Below, in pieces: positions 41,854 through 50,218 of a stretch of 64,000 bases of DNA. How positions within the stretch are numbered: the stretch's first letter is position 1; each line of letters begins with the position of its first letter. A model generated the notes under the pieces. The model did not search any database. It was not told the origin of the DNA and saw only the letters and a list, made by a program, of their open reading frames with translations. The stretch lies in the NCBI GenBank assembly GCA_019637175.1, contig JAHBWD010000040.1, positions 1 through 64,000 on the forward strand, written 5' to 3'. Both the position numbers and the translations under genes were made by a program. Origin of the DNA: Labilithrix sp. (GTDB lineage: Bacteria; Myxococcota_A; Polyangia; Polyangiales; Polyangiaceae).

Positions 41854-42260
41854 TTGACGGCTTCGTCGTGAACGGGCTTGGCCCGCGCCTCTTCTTCTTC
41901 CCGCCGCGCGGCTTCTTCCGCCTCGCGCTCTTCGCGGAGGACGCGCTCGACCTCGTCGCTCATCTGGAAGCGAATCATCTTCGACCACATGACGAGATCG
42001 GCCTTGAACGACCAGAGCGGGTACTTGAAGCTCGCCGGCTTGTTCTTCTCGATGAAGAAGTGGCTGATCCACGCCGGCCCGTAGCCGACGACCGGCGCGA
42101 GCGCGAGGAGCCAGCGCCGCTTCGTGAGGAGACCTCCGGCGACGCACCCCATCGCGGCGGTGGTGCCGACGAAGTGGAAGAGGCGCGTCGCTTTCTTCGA
42201 GTGCTCCTTGACGTAGAAGGGCCAGAACTCCTCGAACGACTTCATCTCGCGATCCGCCAT
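41850..42260 (-). CDS. DUF962/Mpo1-like protein
   Basis: A 136-residue membrane protein of the DUF962 family, which includes yeast Mpo1, a dioxygenase acting on 2-hydroxy fatty acids. The family marks are FYVKEHSKKATRLFHFVG, GYGPAWISHFFIEKNKPASF and YPLWSFKADLVMW; the two His in the first and second blocks are the metal ligands. Two or three hydrophobic stretches (about 33-60) suggest membrane association. The C-terminus has a Glu/Arg-rich acidic helix (EEREAEEAARREEEEARAK). It may shorten hydroxy fatty acids of the sphingolipids or lipids that myxobacteria make. Overlaps the lipoprotein gene at its 3' end. Confidence 0.85.
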   Translation of the reverse strand: MADREMKSFEEFWPFYVKEHSKKATRLFHFVGTTAAMGCVAGGLLTKRRWLLALAPVVGYGPAWISHFFIEKNKPASFKYPLWSFKADLVMWSKMIRFQMSDEVERVLREEREAEEAARREEEEARAKPVHDEAVN

Positions 42261-42310
42261 CGTGCACCTCAGCCGCTAGAAGACGAGGTGAACTATAGGA
42301 GATCGAACGC

Positions 42311-43915
42311 TCACTCGCCAGGCGTGAGCACGATGGGGTACGTCACGGTCGCGACGCCGCCCTCGGGCGAGGGGAACGAGAGGCTGTTGAAGCTCCTGAC
42401 GATGCAGGCGACGACCTGCTGATCCGGCAGATCCGAGCCGGCGTCGGAGGCTTGATTGACCGCGCCGTCGCGGCCGATCACGAACTTCGTCGAGACGCGC
42501 CCGCTGAGCGCCGGGTTGCCACGCAGGCCCGCTTCGTAGCAGAGCCGGAAGCGCCCGAAGTTCTGGCGGACGATGCGCTGGATGACCTCGGCGGGGAGGC
42601 GCCCGTTGGTGTCGATCGTCGGATTGCGGAGCTGCGGCGCCTTGGCGACGTGGCCGCCGTTACCGGGACCGTGGCCGTTGCCCATGCCGTCCTTGTCGCC
42701 CTTGCCGATGCCCCACTTGCCGGGGCCGCCCCCGCCGCCGCCGACGGTGCCTACGCGATCGACGCCGATGCCCTTGCCCTCGCCGCCGCCGCCTTCGCCG
42801 GTGCCCCAGAGGCCGAGGCCGCCGCCGAACGAGTCGTCGATCGACTGGCCGTACATCTTGCCCCACGCCGACTTGTCGTCCGAGCCGTGGTACTCGGTCG
42901 CCCACGGGCTCGCGGGCGCGTTGGGATCCATGCTGCTCGTCGCGAGCAGGCCGATCATGCCGAACTTCTCGGCGAGCGCGCGCTCTTCCTTCTTCGAGAG
43001 CTCCGACTTGTCGTCGGCGCCTTTGAAGCCCGAGTGACCGTTCGTGGTGACGGGCTTGCTCGTGCCCGACACGCCGCTCTCGTTCTTGTGCGCCTCGCCG
43101 ATCGAGCCGCCGCCCTGGCTCTCGTCGGTCGGGCCGGGCTGCGGCTTCGGCTCGTCGAGCTCGCGCTGCGCCGACGCGTTCAGGAACTTCTGCATCATCA
43201 CGATCTGCTCGCGATCGACGCCGTCGCCGTCGTCCGTCATCTTGGGCATGAACATCGCGAGCGACGCGACGATCGCCGCGTGGCCGAGGAACGAGAGGCC
43301 GATCATGCCGGTCGCGCCGCCCGCGAGCGTCGCGAGGAAGCCGATGGGCGCGACCTTGCCCGCGCGGACCGTGCCGATCTCGAAGGTGACGGGCTCGCCG
43401 ATCGTGCCGTCGGCGCGCTCGCCGCCGAGCTCGAGAGTGACGGCCATGCCGTGCTGGAGCGCGAGCTCGAACGCGTTCGCCACCTCGCCCGATCGCGCGA
43501 GCGCGTTGCGCGCGATCATCGACACGAGGCTCTCGCTCTCCCCCTTCATCGAGACGCTGCCGCGCGCCTTCTGCGGGACGACCACGTACGCGCCGGCGCC
43601 GCGCGCGATGACGATGGGCGCGCGGCCGGCGCCGAGGACGTCCTCGGGGAGCGCGAGATCGGCGCCCTCGCCGACGCAGAAGCTCTCGCCGTTCTCGAGG
43701 TGCGTCACGGAGAGAACCTGCGTACCCCATCGCACCGTCACCTCGACCGCGTCCACGTGCGACTCGACCTCGTCGGCCGGAACGGGCGGGCCGTTCTTGA
43801 TCAGCGCGAACGAGGTCTGCGTGTCGTCGGCGTCCACGTCGACTTCGCTGATCGGCTGCGCAGGGGCGAACATGTTGGCGACGTCGAAGGTGGGGGCGAA
43901 GGCGTGGGTGGTCAT
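42311..43915 (-). CDS. AgmX/PglI-type protein with N-terminal FHA-like domain
   Basis: A 534-residue protein. Residues about 55-125 look FHA-like (VTVRWGTQVLSVTHLENGES, CVGEGADLALPEDVL, GRAPIVIARGAGAYVVVPQK). A membrane helix follows near 195-225 (FLATLAGGATGMIGLSFLGH). Then a Gly/Asp-rich linker with long Gly runs, and a C-terminal AgmX/PglI domain: PAEVIQRIVRQNFGRFRLCY, EAGLRGNPALSGRVSTKFVI and QVVACIVRSFNSLSFPSPEG. AgmX and GltJ are gliding-motility cytoplasmic-to-periplasmic proteins of Myxococcus; here a role in motility or envelope assembly is inference. The FecR-type protein at 26394 ends in a similar C-terminal domain. A perfect 10-bp hairpin sits 39 bases upstream of its start. Confidence 0.82.
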   Translation of the reverse strand: MTTHAFAPTFDVANMFAPAQPISEVDVDADDTQTSFALIKNGPPVPADEVESHVDAVEVTVRWGTQVLSVTHLENGESFCVGEGADLALPEDVLGAGRAPIVIARGAGAYVVVPQKARGSVSMKGESESLVSMIARNALARSGEVANAFELALQHGMAVTLELGGERADGTIGEPVTFEIGTVRAGKVAPIGFLATLAGGATGMIGLSFLGHAAIVASLAMFMPKMTDDGDGVDREQIVMMQKFLNASAQRELDEPKPQPGPTDESQGGGSIGEAHKNESGVSGTSKPVTTNGHSGFKGADDKSELSKKEERALAEKFGMIGLLATSSMDPNAPASPWATEYHGSDDKSAWGKMYGQSIDDSFGGGLGLWGTGEGGGGEGKGIGVDRVGTVGGGGGGPGKWGIGKGDKDGMGNGHGPGNGGHVAKAPQLRNPTIDTNGRLPAEVIQRIVRQNFGRFRLCYEAGLRGNPALSGRVSTKFVIGRDGAVNQASDAGSDLPDQQVVACIVRSFNSLSFPSPEGGVATVTYPIVLTPGE

Positions 43916-43953
43916 GGTCTTCTTCTTGGGAGAGGCGTGGACGGGTACGGAGA

Positions 43954-43978
43954 CACCGCGCGCGGAATGCGCGCGGTG
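43954..43978. other. Hairpin in the leader of the AgmX/PglI-type gene
   Basis: CACCGCGCGC (43954-43963) and GCGCGCGGTG (43969-43978) pair perfectly around GGAAT, 39 bases before the start codon at 43915 on the minus strand. It would form in that gene's 5' leader. Could be a leader structure, attenuator, or the terminator of the FHA activator transcript coming from upstream. Confidence 0.6.
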
Positions 43979-44100
43979 AGCGTGTTCGGGGGTGACGGCG
44001 CGACGCTCGCGCAGCCTCGGGGGGCCGCGAATCAGCGCTCGTGCGTCGTCGGTCTCGGGGAGTGACAGGGGATCCAGGGAAAGGTTCCCACGATCATGGG

Positions 44101-44118
44101 GTCACCCGAACGGGTGAC
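44101..44118. terminator. Hairpin after the FHA activator gene
   Basis: GTCACCC (44101-44107) and GGGTGAC (44112-44118) pair perfectly with a GAAC loop, 21 bases past the activator stop on its strand. No U-tract. The 223-base gap 43916-44138 also holds GGGAA-agg-TTCCC near 44077-44089 and the leader hairpin; no gene is seen in it. Confidence 0.6.
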
Positions 44119-44138
44119 GCGCGGAGCCGCGGGCATCG

Positions 44139-45482
44139 TCAGCCGCGGTGCTTGGCGCGAAGCTTCTGGAGGTAGCGTTTGCCGATCCCGGCGATGACGG
44201 ACGCGCGCTCGAGATCCCCGCTCGCTTCGGCGAACAGGCGCTCCACGTAGCGCCGCTCGAAGTCCTCGAGCAGGCGCTCGCGAGTCTCGATGAAGGGCGC
44301 GCGCAACGAGAGGAGCCGCTCCACGGTGTCGTTGTCCGACGAGACACCCGCCGGCGGACCGGGATCGACCGAGCGCCTCGGACGCCGGTCGTCGTGGAGA
44401 TCACCGAGCGCGATGGCGCGGGCCACGGCGTTTCTGAGCTCTCGGACGTTGCCCGACCACGGCTCGTTCTCCCATCCTTGGAGCAGCGCGAGCGGCATCA
44501 ACCGCTCCTCGCCGCCCATCTCGGACCAGAAGTGTCCAGCCAGGAGCTCGATGTCACCGCGGCGCTCCCGCAGCGGAGGGAGCTCGACGCGCGCGACCGC
44601 GAGGCGGTGGTAGAGATCGTCACGGAATCGTCCGGCGAGCACCTCGCGGTCGAGGTCCCGACGGGTCGCCGCGAGCACGCGGACGTTCACGCGGATCGCA
44701 CGGTCGCCGCCCAGACGGCGGATCTCGAGGCGCTCGATCGCGCGGAGCAACTTCGGCTGAAGGGCGAGATCGAGATCTCCGAGCTCGTCGATCAACAGCG
44801 TCCCTCCGTCGGCCTGCTCGAGCACGCCCTTGCGGGTCGTGAGCGCGCCGGTGAACGCGCCCTTCTCGTGACCGAAGAGCTCCGACTCGACGAGGCTCGG
44901 CGGAACCGCGGTGCAGTCGAAGACGACGAAGGGCCCCGAAGCGCGCGGCCCGTTCGCGTGGAGCGCCTCGGCGACGACCTCCTTTCCCGTGCCGGTCTCG
45001 CCCTCGATGATCACCGGCACGTCCGAGGCGGCGAGACGCGCGAAGATCGGATACAGGCGCCGCATCCGCTCGCTGACGCCGAGGACGTGACCGAAGGAGC
45101 TCGCCGCGGGCATCGGCGTCGCCGGTCCGAGGACGGGCTCGACCTGGAGCTGCGTCCGACCGAGGCGCACGAGCTCTTCGCCCGTGAGGAGCGCCTCGAA
45201 GACGTGGACGCGGTCGACCCAGAGTCCGTTGGTGGAGTCGAGGTCCTGAATGCGGAGCCCGAGCGGGGACGCCTCGAGCGACGCGTGCCGTCGCGAGACT
45301 TCGAGGTCGTTCAGTCGGACGTGGCAGACGGCGCTCTGCCCCACGAGGACGCGCGGTCCGTTGACCTCCAGCTCGAACACTGCGCCTTCGTCCGGACCTT
45401 CCACCACGACCAAGCGAAAGGCCGCGACGTCCGGGAGGATCGACGGGCCGCCGCCGGCGACGGTCGCGATGTCCTTGGTCAT
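44139..45482 (-). CDS. FHA-domain sigma-54-dependent transcriptional activator
   Basis: A 447-residue activator with an N-terminal FHA domain instead of a receiver. FHA marks: VLVGQSAVCHVRLND (46-60), SRRHA (63-67) and STNGLW (83-88). The AAA+ module has Walker A GETGTGKE (161-168), GAFTGA (208-213) and Walker B LLIDELG. The C-terminal DNA-binding segment (LERASVIAGIGKRYLQKLRA) is Fis-like. In myxobacteria FHA activators read Ser/Thr kinase output and switch on sigma-54 genes. It is divergent from the membrane kinase gene at 45535 with 52 bases between starts, a compact regulator/kinase pair. The ATG at 45482 was chosen since the in-frame upstream start would run through the promoter. Confidence 0.93.
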   Translation of the reverse strand: MTKDIATVAGGGPSILPDVAAFRLVVVEGPDEGAVFELEVNGPRVLVGQSAVCHVRLNDLEVSRRHASLEASPLGLRIQDLDSTNGLWVDRVHVFEALLTGEELVRLGRTQLQVEPVLGPATPMPAASSFGHVLGVSERMRRLYPIFARLAASDVPVIIEGETGTGKEVVAEALHANGPRASGPFVVFDCTAVPPSLVESELFGHEKGAFTGALTTRKGVLEQADGGTLLIDELGDLDLALQPKLLRAIERLEIRRLGGDRAIRVNVRVLAATRRDLDREVLAGRFRDDLYHRLAVARVELPPLRERRGDIELLAGHFWSEMGGEERLMPLALLQGWENEPWSGNVRELRNAVARAIALGDLHDDRRPRRSVDPGPPAGVSSDNDTVERLLSLRAPFIETRERLLEDFERRYVERLFAEASGDLERASVIAGIGKRYLQKLRAKHRG

Positions 45483-45490
45483 TCGATTGC
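45476..45490 (+). promoter_or_regulatory. Candidate sigma-54 promoter of the membrane kinase gene
   Basis: TGGTCATTCGATTGC (45476-45490) has the -24 TGG and -12 TTGC elements with the correct 15-base geometry (GG and GC 10 bases apart). The -24 box TTGGTCA matches the core GG but departs from TGGCAC in the following three bases. Expected start site is near 45502, 33 bases before the kinase ATG. It overlaps the start codon of the divergent FHA activator. Unproven; a chance match is possible. Confidence 0.45.
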
Positions 45491-45534
45491 CTCCGTGCTC
45501 GGATGATACGCTGAGTCGTGACCGCGGACCGTCG

Positions 45535-47049
45535 ATGCACCGCAGCACGAACGTGAAGATCGGCCGTTACGAGATCGTCGGTCAGCTCGCGACCGGCGGG
45601 ATGGCGGCGATCGTCCTGGCCCGGCTGGTGGGGCCGAGCGGCTTCGAGCGGCTCGTCGTCATCAAACGGATGCTTCCCCATCTGAGGAGCGACTCGATGC
45701 GCGAGATGTTCCTGGAGGAAGCGCGCATCCTCGCCGGCATCCGCCACACGAACGTCGTGCAGGTCGAGGAGCTCGCCGCGAACGACGGTGAGCCGTTCCT
45801 CGCGATGGAGTACCTCGAGGGCGAGAGCGCGGCCGGGCTGCTCCGGAGGCTCGTCGCGCAGAGACGGACGCTGCCCGCCGATCTCGCTGCCTACATCGTC
45901 GCGGAGGCATGCGCAGGCCTCCACGCTGCCCACGAGCTCCGCGGACCGGAGGGAGCTCGTCGCGGTCTCGTTCATCGTGACGTCTCGCCGCAGAACGTCT
46001 TCGTCACGTACGACGGAACGGTGAAGGTGCTCGACTTCGGGATCGCCAAGTCGAACGACGCGAACACGCGCAAGGACCTCACCAAGGCGGGCGAGCTGAA
46101 AGGAAAGTTCGAATACATGTCGCCCGAGCAGACGACCGGAGCGGCGCTCGACTGCCGCTCCGACGTCTTCTCGCTCGGCATCGTCCTCTACGAGCTCGCG
46201 ACCGCCCGCAGCCTGTTCCATCGACGCACGCACCTGCTCACGATGAAGGCGATTTGCGAGGAGCCGATCGTGCGACCTTCACGCGTCCTCTCCACCGTAC
46301 CGAAGGCGATCGACGCGGTGTGCGCGAGGGCGCTCAAGCGAACGCTCGAAGCTCGCTACGCGACGGCCGCCGCCATGCGAAGGGAGCTCCTTCCTCTCGC
46401 GACCCTACCCGGCGCCGAAGAGCCGCGGGATCGGCTCGCGGCGCTCATGCGTGAGCTCTTCGCCGATCGCATCGCTGAAAAGGAGGACATGATCCGCCGG
46501 GTGCGAGCCGGCTCGTCGGTCGACGACGCCGTCCTCGGTGAGGCGGATACGCTCGTGTCGGTGCCGACCGTTCTCGACGTCGCGGTCGGTCGCAAGCGCT
46601 CCGTCCTTCGCCGCGCTTGGACGACGGCCGGCGCGATCGTCGCCGTCGGCGCGGCAGCCGCGATCCTCGCCCGCTCCTCCGCGCGCACGGACGAGGTCGT
46701 CGTCGCGACGCCCGCGGTGTCCGCGGCGGCCATCCCGGCGACGGCCCCCAGCTCGTCCGCCGTCGTCCTCACGATCGACTCGACCCCGCAAGGAGCGAAG
46801 GTGAGCGTCGACGCGAGCCAGCGCGGGACGACACCGGCCACGTTGGAAGTGCCGCGAGGCACGAGGCCGATCGTCATCGCGCTCGACAAGAGCGGTTTCG
46901 CCGCCGTGCAACGCGAGATCGTACCGGCGACGGACGTGACCATCTCGATCGCGCTCGTTCGCGAGCCGAAACGGGAGGGCCCGGTCGCCCCGGTAGCCCC
47001 ACCGGCGAAGGTCGCCGCGCCTCGAGCCAGCTTCGAGCGCTTCGACTGA
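45535..47049 (+). CDS. Membrane Ser/Thr protein kinase with PEGA domain
   Basis: A 504-residue kinase. Gly-rich loop GQLATGGMAAIVL, ATP lysine K44 in VVIK, catalytic loop HRDVSPQN with Asp149 (Ser in place of the usual Lys after the Val, a common myxobacterial form), DFG at 167-169, and FEYMSPEQTTG. After a linker comes a membrane helix near 360-380 (TTAGAIVAVGAAAAILA) and a periplasmic PEGA domain (VVLTIDSTPQGAKVSVDASQ, then RGTTPATLEVPRGTRPIVIA). PEGA modules are thought to bind surface or wall components and could report to the kinase. It is divergent from the FHA activator across 52 bases. Confidence 0.92.
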   Translation: MHRSTNVKIGRYEIVGQLATGGMAAIVLARLVGPSGFERLVVIKRMLPHLRSDSMREMFLEEARILAGIRHTNVVQVEELAANDGEPFLAMEYLEGESAAGLLRRLVAQRRTLPADLAAYIVAEACAGLHAAHELRGPEGARRGLVHRDVSPQNVFVTYDGTVKVLDFGIAKSNDANTRKDLTKAGELKGKFEYMSPEQTTGAALDCRSDVFSLGIVLYELATARSLFHRRTHLLTMKAICEEPIVRPSRVLSTVPKAIDAVCARALKRTLEARYATAAAMRRELLPLATLPGAEEPRDRLAALMRELFADRIAEKEDMIRRVRAGSSVDDAVLGEADTLVSVPTVLDVAVGRKRSVLRRAWTTAGAIVAVGAAAAILARSSARTDEVVVATPAVSAAAIPATAPSSSAVVLTIDSTPQGAKVSVDASQRGTTPATLEVPRGTRPIVIALDKSGFAAVQREIVPATDVTISIALVREPKREGPVAPVAPPAKVAAPRASFERFD

Positions 47050-47054
47050 GCCGA

Positions 47055-47087
47055 GAGCGCGCGATCTCAGTACCAGATCGCGAGCTC
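47055..47087. terminator. Hairpin between convergent kinase and lipoprotein genes
   Basis: CGCGATCT (47060-47067) and AGATCGCG (47075-47082) pair perfectly around CAGTACC; after one mismatch GAGC (47055-47058) and GCTC (47084-47087) extend the stem. The kinase TGA ends 5 bases before and the lipoprotein stop falls within the structure. No U-tract. Confidence 0.7.
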
Positions 47088-48110
47088 GTCGAGCTCGACT
47101 ACGTCGTTCGCGCCCCACGCCGCGCCGACGTTGAATCCGGAGAGCCCGCGCGCGAGATCGGCGTGAGAGAGAAGAGCCCCCGCGCTGTTCTCGAGGACGC
47201 GGAGCGGGACCTGAATCCGGCGATAGGTGTCGGACGGACGAAACGTCCACGGGACGAGCCTGAACCGGCACCCTTCGCTCTCGGGCGGAGCGCAGCCGCC
47301 CGGGGGCGGATTCGTGAACAGCCACAAGAGCGAGTAGTACGAGACGGTCGTCCCCGTACTCCGCACGTAGAGCTCGAAGTACGCGCGGCTCCGGAAGAGC
47401 CCCTCGTCGATCTCGGTCGTGGTCGCGTCGATCGACTGCCATCGCAGGTTCTGCGTGCAGCCGAACGTCGTGCACGAACGCTCCGGATCGTCTGCCGTGT
47501 GATAGCGGATGCAGCCGTTCGTACCGGCGGCGCCGCACCCGGCCGCGATCTCGAGCGTCGACGGCAGTGGGTAGCCTCGCGGGCGATCCTCGGAGAAGAG
47601 GACGATCCTCCGGCTGAGCGCGACCTCCGTCGTCGTGAGGGCCTCGTTCGTCACGCTCTTCTTGCCGGCGGAGTCGTACGCCGTGAGCACGGCTCGATAC
47701 TGCGTGTCGGGATCGTGGCCCTCGGTCAACGTGGCCGTCACGGGGATCTCGGAGCCGCCGCGCGTCGCGAGGTACATGCGTCCGAGCTCTGGGCTCGACG
47801 CGCTCGTTCGTGTCGCCACGCCGGCTGCGTCCGCCCGCGGGCTCGTGACGGCGAGCTCCATCGATCCGAAGGCGTCGCGATCTCCTTCGATCTCCCATTC
47901 CCAACGAATCGAGTTCGGTGTCGCCCACGCGGCGCGCAGATCTTTCACTCGGATCGCGCCGGCGTCACCAGACTGCTGACCCGCACGCGCGCAGGTGCCG
48001 TCCGCGCAAATCCAGGCCGCGGGGCACGGGCACGCCTTGCCGGTGTAGTCGATGTCGCCCACGGAGCATGACGCGACGACGACGAGGATCGCGGCTCGAC
48101 GGATCCGCAT
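47067..48110 (-). CDS. Lipoprotein with fibronectin-like beta domain
   Basis: A 347-residue exported protein: MRIRRAAILVVVASC, lipobox VASC, then a Cys-rich segment CPCPAAWICADGTCARAG. The rest is beta-rich, with GSMELAVTSPRADAAG, PVTATLTEGHDPDTQYRAVL and TAYDSAGKKSVTNEALTT (fibronectin-type pattern). Later cysteine pairs include CGAAGTNGCIRYH and CTTFGCTQNL. No catalytic motif. It ends convergent with the kinase gene and is followed 1 base upstream by a TPR-type gene on the same strand (48112), so the two are one operon. Confidence 0.7.
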   Translation of the reverse strand: MRIRRAAILVVVASCSVGDIDYTGKACPCPAAWICADGTCARAGQQSGDAGAIRVKDLRAAWATPNSIRWEWEIEGDRDAFGSMELAVTSPRADAAGVATRTSASSPELGRMYLATRGGSEIPVTATLTEGHDPDTQYRAVLTAYDSAGKKSVTNEALTTTEVALSRRIVLFSEDRPRGYPLPSTLEIAAGCGAAGTNGCIRYHTADDPERSCTTFGCTQNLRWQSIDATTTEIDEGLFRSRAYFELYVRSTGTTVSYYSLLWLFTNPPPGGCAPPESEGCRFRLVPWTFRPSDTYRRIQVPLRVLENSAGALLSHADLARGLSGFNVGAAWGANDVVELDELAIWY

Positions 48111-48111
48111 C

Positions 48112-48873
48112 CTAGAACGCCGCCACGAGGACGACGCCCCCGGGCGCGACGCGCAGCGCGGTGCTCGACGAGCGCGTCGATCGAAGATCGACGAGCCCCC
48201 AGGCGGCGCCGCCCACCGCGACGAGGGCCCCCGTCAGAAGGCAGACGTTCGCGATCGACGCCGCGGTCTCCGCCGACGACTGAGCCTCTGCGGCGCGCAT
48301 CCCGGAGCGCTCGTCTTGCGCCTCTTGATGACGATTCAGCGCAAGGATTCCGAACACGCCGCCCGCAGCCGCGACGACGACGCCGGCCCCCGCGACGACC
48401 CAGGGTACCGCGCTCGCCGGCCGGCCGGGAGGCGCCCATGAAGGCGCCGTTTTCTCGCGATCTGCGCGACCGAGCGCTTCGTTTCTCTGCTTCTCGAGCT
48501 CACGGCGATCTGCGATCTGCTGTCGGAGAACCTCGATCTTCTGTGTGATCGCGCCGCGGTCTCGCGCATTCGGATCCTCGCGCAGGTACTCCTCGTAGGC
48601 CGCGAGCGCCCGGTCGGCGTCACCGAGGCCCTCGTACGCGCGCGCGAGATTGTAGACGAGCACCGGCTCGCGTTCGAGCTCGCGTGCTTCGAGGAGAAGC
48701 GTCACCGCGTCGGACAAGCGCCCCTCTCGATAGGCGTCCTTGCTTCGCTTCGACAGCTCGAGGGCGCGTTCGCGACGGGCGTCGCTCTCCGCCTCCGCTG
48801 GAGGCGCGGCCGTCGCGAGGTTGGCGAACGCGAACAGCGCCGTCGCCGCGACGGTAACCAGCCAGAGGCGCAC
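48112..48873 (-). CDS. TPR-type exported membrane protein
   Basis: A 253-residue protein with a signal peptide (AATALFAFANLATAAPP), three TPR-like helical pairs (KRSKDAYREGRLSDAVTLLL, EPVLVYNLARAYEGLGDADR and ALAAYEEYLREDPNARDRG), a charged helix, and two membrane segments near 155-180 and 205-230 (VPWVVAGAGVVVAAAGGVFG, NVCLLTGALVAVGGAAWG). Such proteins act as scaffolds for surface or motility complexes. The start is ambiguous, GTG at 48873 or TTG at 48876; both give the same signal. It lies one base after the lipoprotein gene stop. Confidence 0.75.
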   Translation of the reverse strand: MRLWLVTVAATALFAFANLATAAPPAEAESDARRERALELSKRSKDAYREGRLSDAVTLLLEARELEREPVLVYNLARAYEGLGDADRALAAYEEYLREDPNARDRGAITQKIEVLRQQIADRRELEKQRNEALGRADREKTAPSWAPPGRPASAVPWVVAGAGVVVAAAGGVFGILALNRHQEAQDERSGMRAAEAQSSAETAASIANVCLLTGALVAVGGAAWGLVDLRSTRSSSTALRVAPGGVVLVAAF

Positions 48874-49038
48874 CAAGCATGTATATCAGCGAACGGACGG
48901 CTCACGCGACGCCGGGGGCTCGTCGCGCGGGGCGAACGGAGCGTTCGTGCGAACGCGCCGTTCGCGACACCGATGGACCAACCTGCGTATCTTCGGGAGG
49001 AGCGAACAGGCACCTCTCTTGCACTCGCGGGATCTTCG

Positions 49039-50202
49039 ATGCGCACCCGAAAACAGGCCCGAATCATCACTCGACGCGACACGCTCACCTTTCTCGGCGC
49101 CATCGGCGCGAGCACCGCGGTGGCCGGGCTCTTCGGATGCGGAGACGGCGGCGATGCCTCGACGCCGAGCGGCGGCTCGAGCGGCTCGAGCGGCGACGGC
49201 AGCTCGGGCGCCAGCCCCGGCGGCGGCTCGAGCGCGGGACCGGGCAGCGACGGCGGCTCGGGTGCATTCGACGCAGAGGCTGGCGCGAAGCTCGACGCGG
49301 GAGGCCCCCAGAGCGGCTTCATCGGCTCGTACGCGAACCTCAATCTCCAGGCACACGCGATCTATTCGATCGACATGGCGCTCATGGACTACCCGCAGTG
49401 GACCTTCGCGCCTGACTCTGGCGAAACACGCGTCCACGAGGTCGGCACGTGGTGGGATGGAGGCGACGCGCTGCGGATGCATCCACCGACGGTCTCCGAA
49501 CGCGGCAGCGGGATCGGAGCGATCACGAACCTCTGGCGCAACGCCACGTTCGCCATCCGCGAGCTCAACTTCCGATTCGAGTGGCAGGCGGGGCCCGAGT
49601 ACTGCTCGCGTTCCCAGCTGACGCCGAAGTTCGTCATCGCCCATTCTTCGCCGGCTCTCGACATCGGCTCGCCCGTGCGCAACCGGCCGATGCTTTACCT
49701 CCCCCAGGTCAACGAAGCCGACAACGCAACTCTCAACCGAGCCAACACGCTGACGATCGTGCCCGCGCAAGGGACGGTCCGATCGTTCAGCCTCGATCCT
49801 TACTCCGAGAACGGCACGTACTACGGAAATCAGGTGCAGCCGTTCTACTTCGCGAACACCGACGGCACGTTCAACGGCCGGCCGGTCATCGGCGCGAACC
49901 AGGTCATCACCTTCGAGATGCGCATGCTCGCGATCGGAACGGCCGCGCACCCTCGCGGCCTCATCGCCGTCCGAACGTACCTCCGCAACGGCGCCGTCTA
50001 CGAGCGCGGCTGCCCCTGGGACTGGGACGCGGCCGCGACCCTGAACACGAGCTACCTGAACGAGATCCAGATGTTCGGAGGCGGCTACTTCAACGTCGGC
50101 AATCCGGCGCACCCGAACAACTACACGCGCGTCGGAGGCCTGATCACGCTGGCCGCCAACCATGGGGGATGGCTCGGGCCGCGGCCTGGGTTCGTCGTCT
50201 GA
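49039..50202 (+). CDS. Tat-exported lipoprotein, putative carbohydrate-active beta protein
   Basis: A 387-residue protein with a twin-arginine signal ITRRDTLTFLG and a lipobox-like LFGC near residue 35. A Ser/Gly-rich linker (SGGSSGSSGDGSS) of about 60 residues follows. The mature domain, beginning FIGSYANLNLQAHAIYSIDM, is about 270 residues of beta-rich sequence with LNFRFEWQAGPEYCSRSQ, TVRSFSLDPYSENGTYYGNQ and GLIAVRTYLRNGAVYERGC. It looks like a concanavalin/polysaccharide-lyase-type jelly roll but no catalytic signature is confident. Tat export suggests a folded or cofactor-containing protein. It is convergent with 50216, whose product has a similar feel, through the hairpin 50200. Confidence 0.65.
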   Translation: MRTRKQARIITRRDTLTFLGAIGASTAVAGLFGCGDGGDASTPSGGSSGSSGDGSSGASPGGGSSAGPGSDGGSGAFDAEAGAKLDAGGPQSGFIGSYANLNLQAHAIYSIDMALMDYPQWTFAPDSGETRVHEVGTWWDGGDALRMHPPTVSERGSGIGAITNLWRNATFAIRELNFRFEWQAGPEYCSRSQLTPKFVIAHSSPALDIGSPVRNRPMLYLPQVNEADNATLNRANTLTIVPAQGTVRSFSLDPYSENGTYYGNQVQPFYFANTDGTFNGRPVIGANQVITFEMRMLAIGTAAHPRGLIAVRTYLRNGAVYERGCPWDWDAAATLNTSYLNEIQMFGGGYFNVGNPAHPNNYTRVGGLITLAANHGGWLGPRPGFVV

Positions 50203-50218
50203 CGCGTAACACGCGTCA
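50200..50218. terminator. Hairpin whose two arms contain both stop codons
   Basis: TGACGCGT (50200-50207) and ACGCGTCA (50211-50218) pair perfectly around AAC. The plus-strand gene's TGA is the first arm's start; the minus-strand gene's TGA is the second arm's end read on the other strand. The two convergent genes thus terminate on the same dyad, 19 bases long. Confidence 0.75.
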
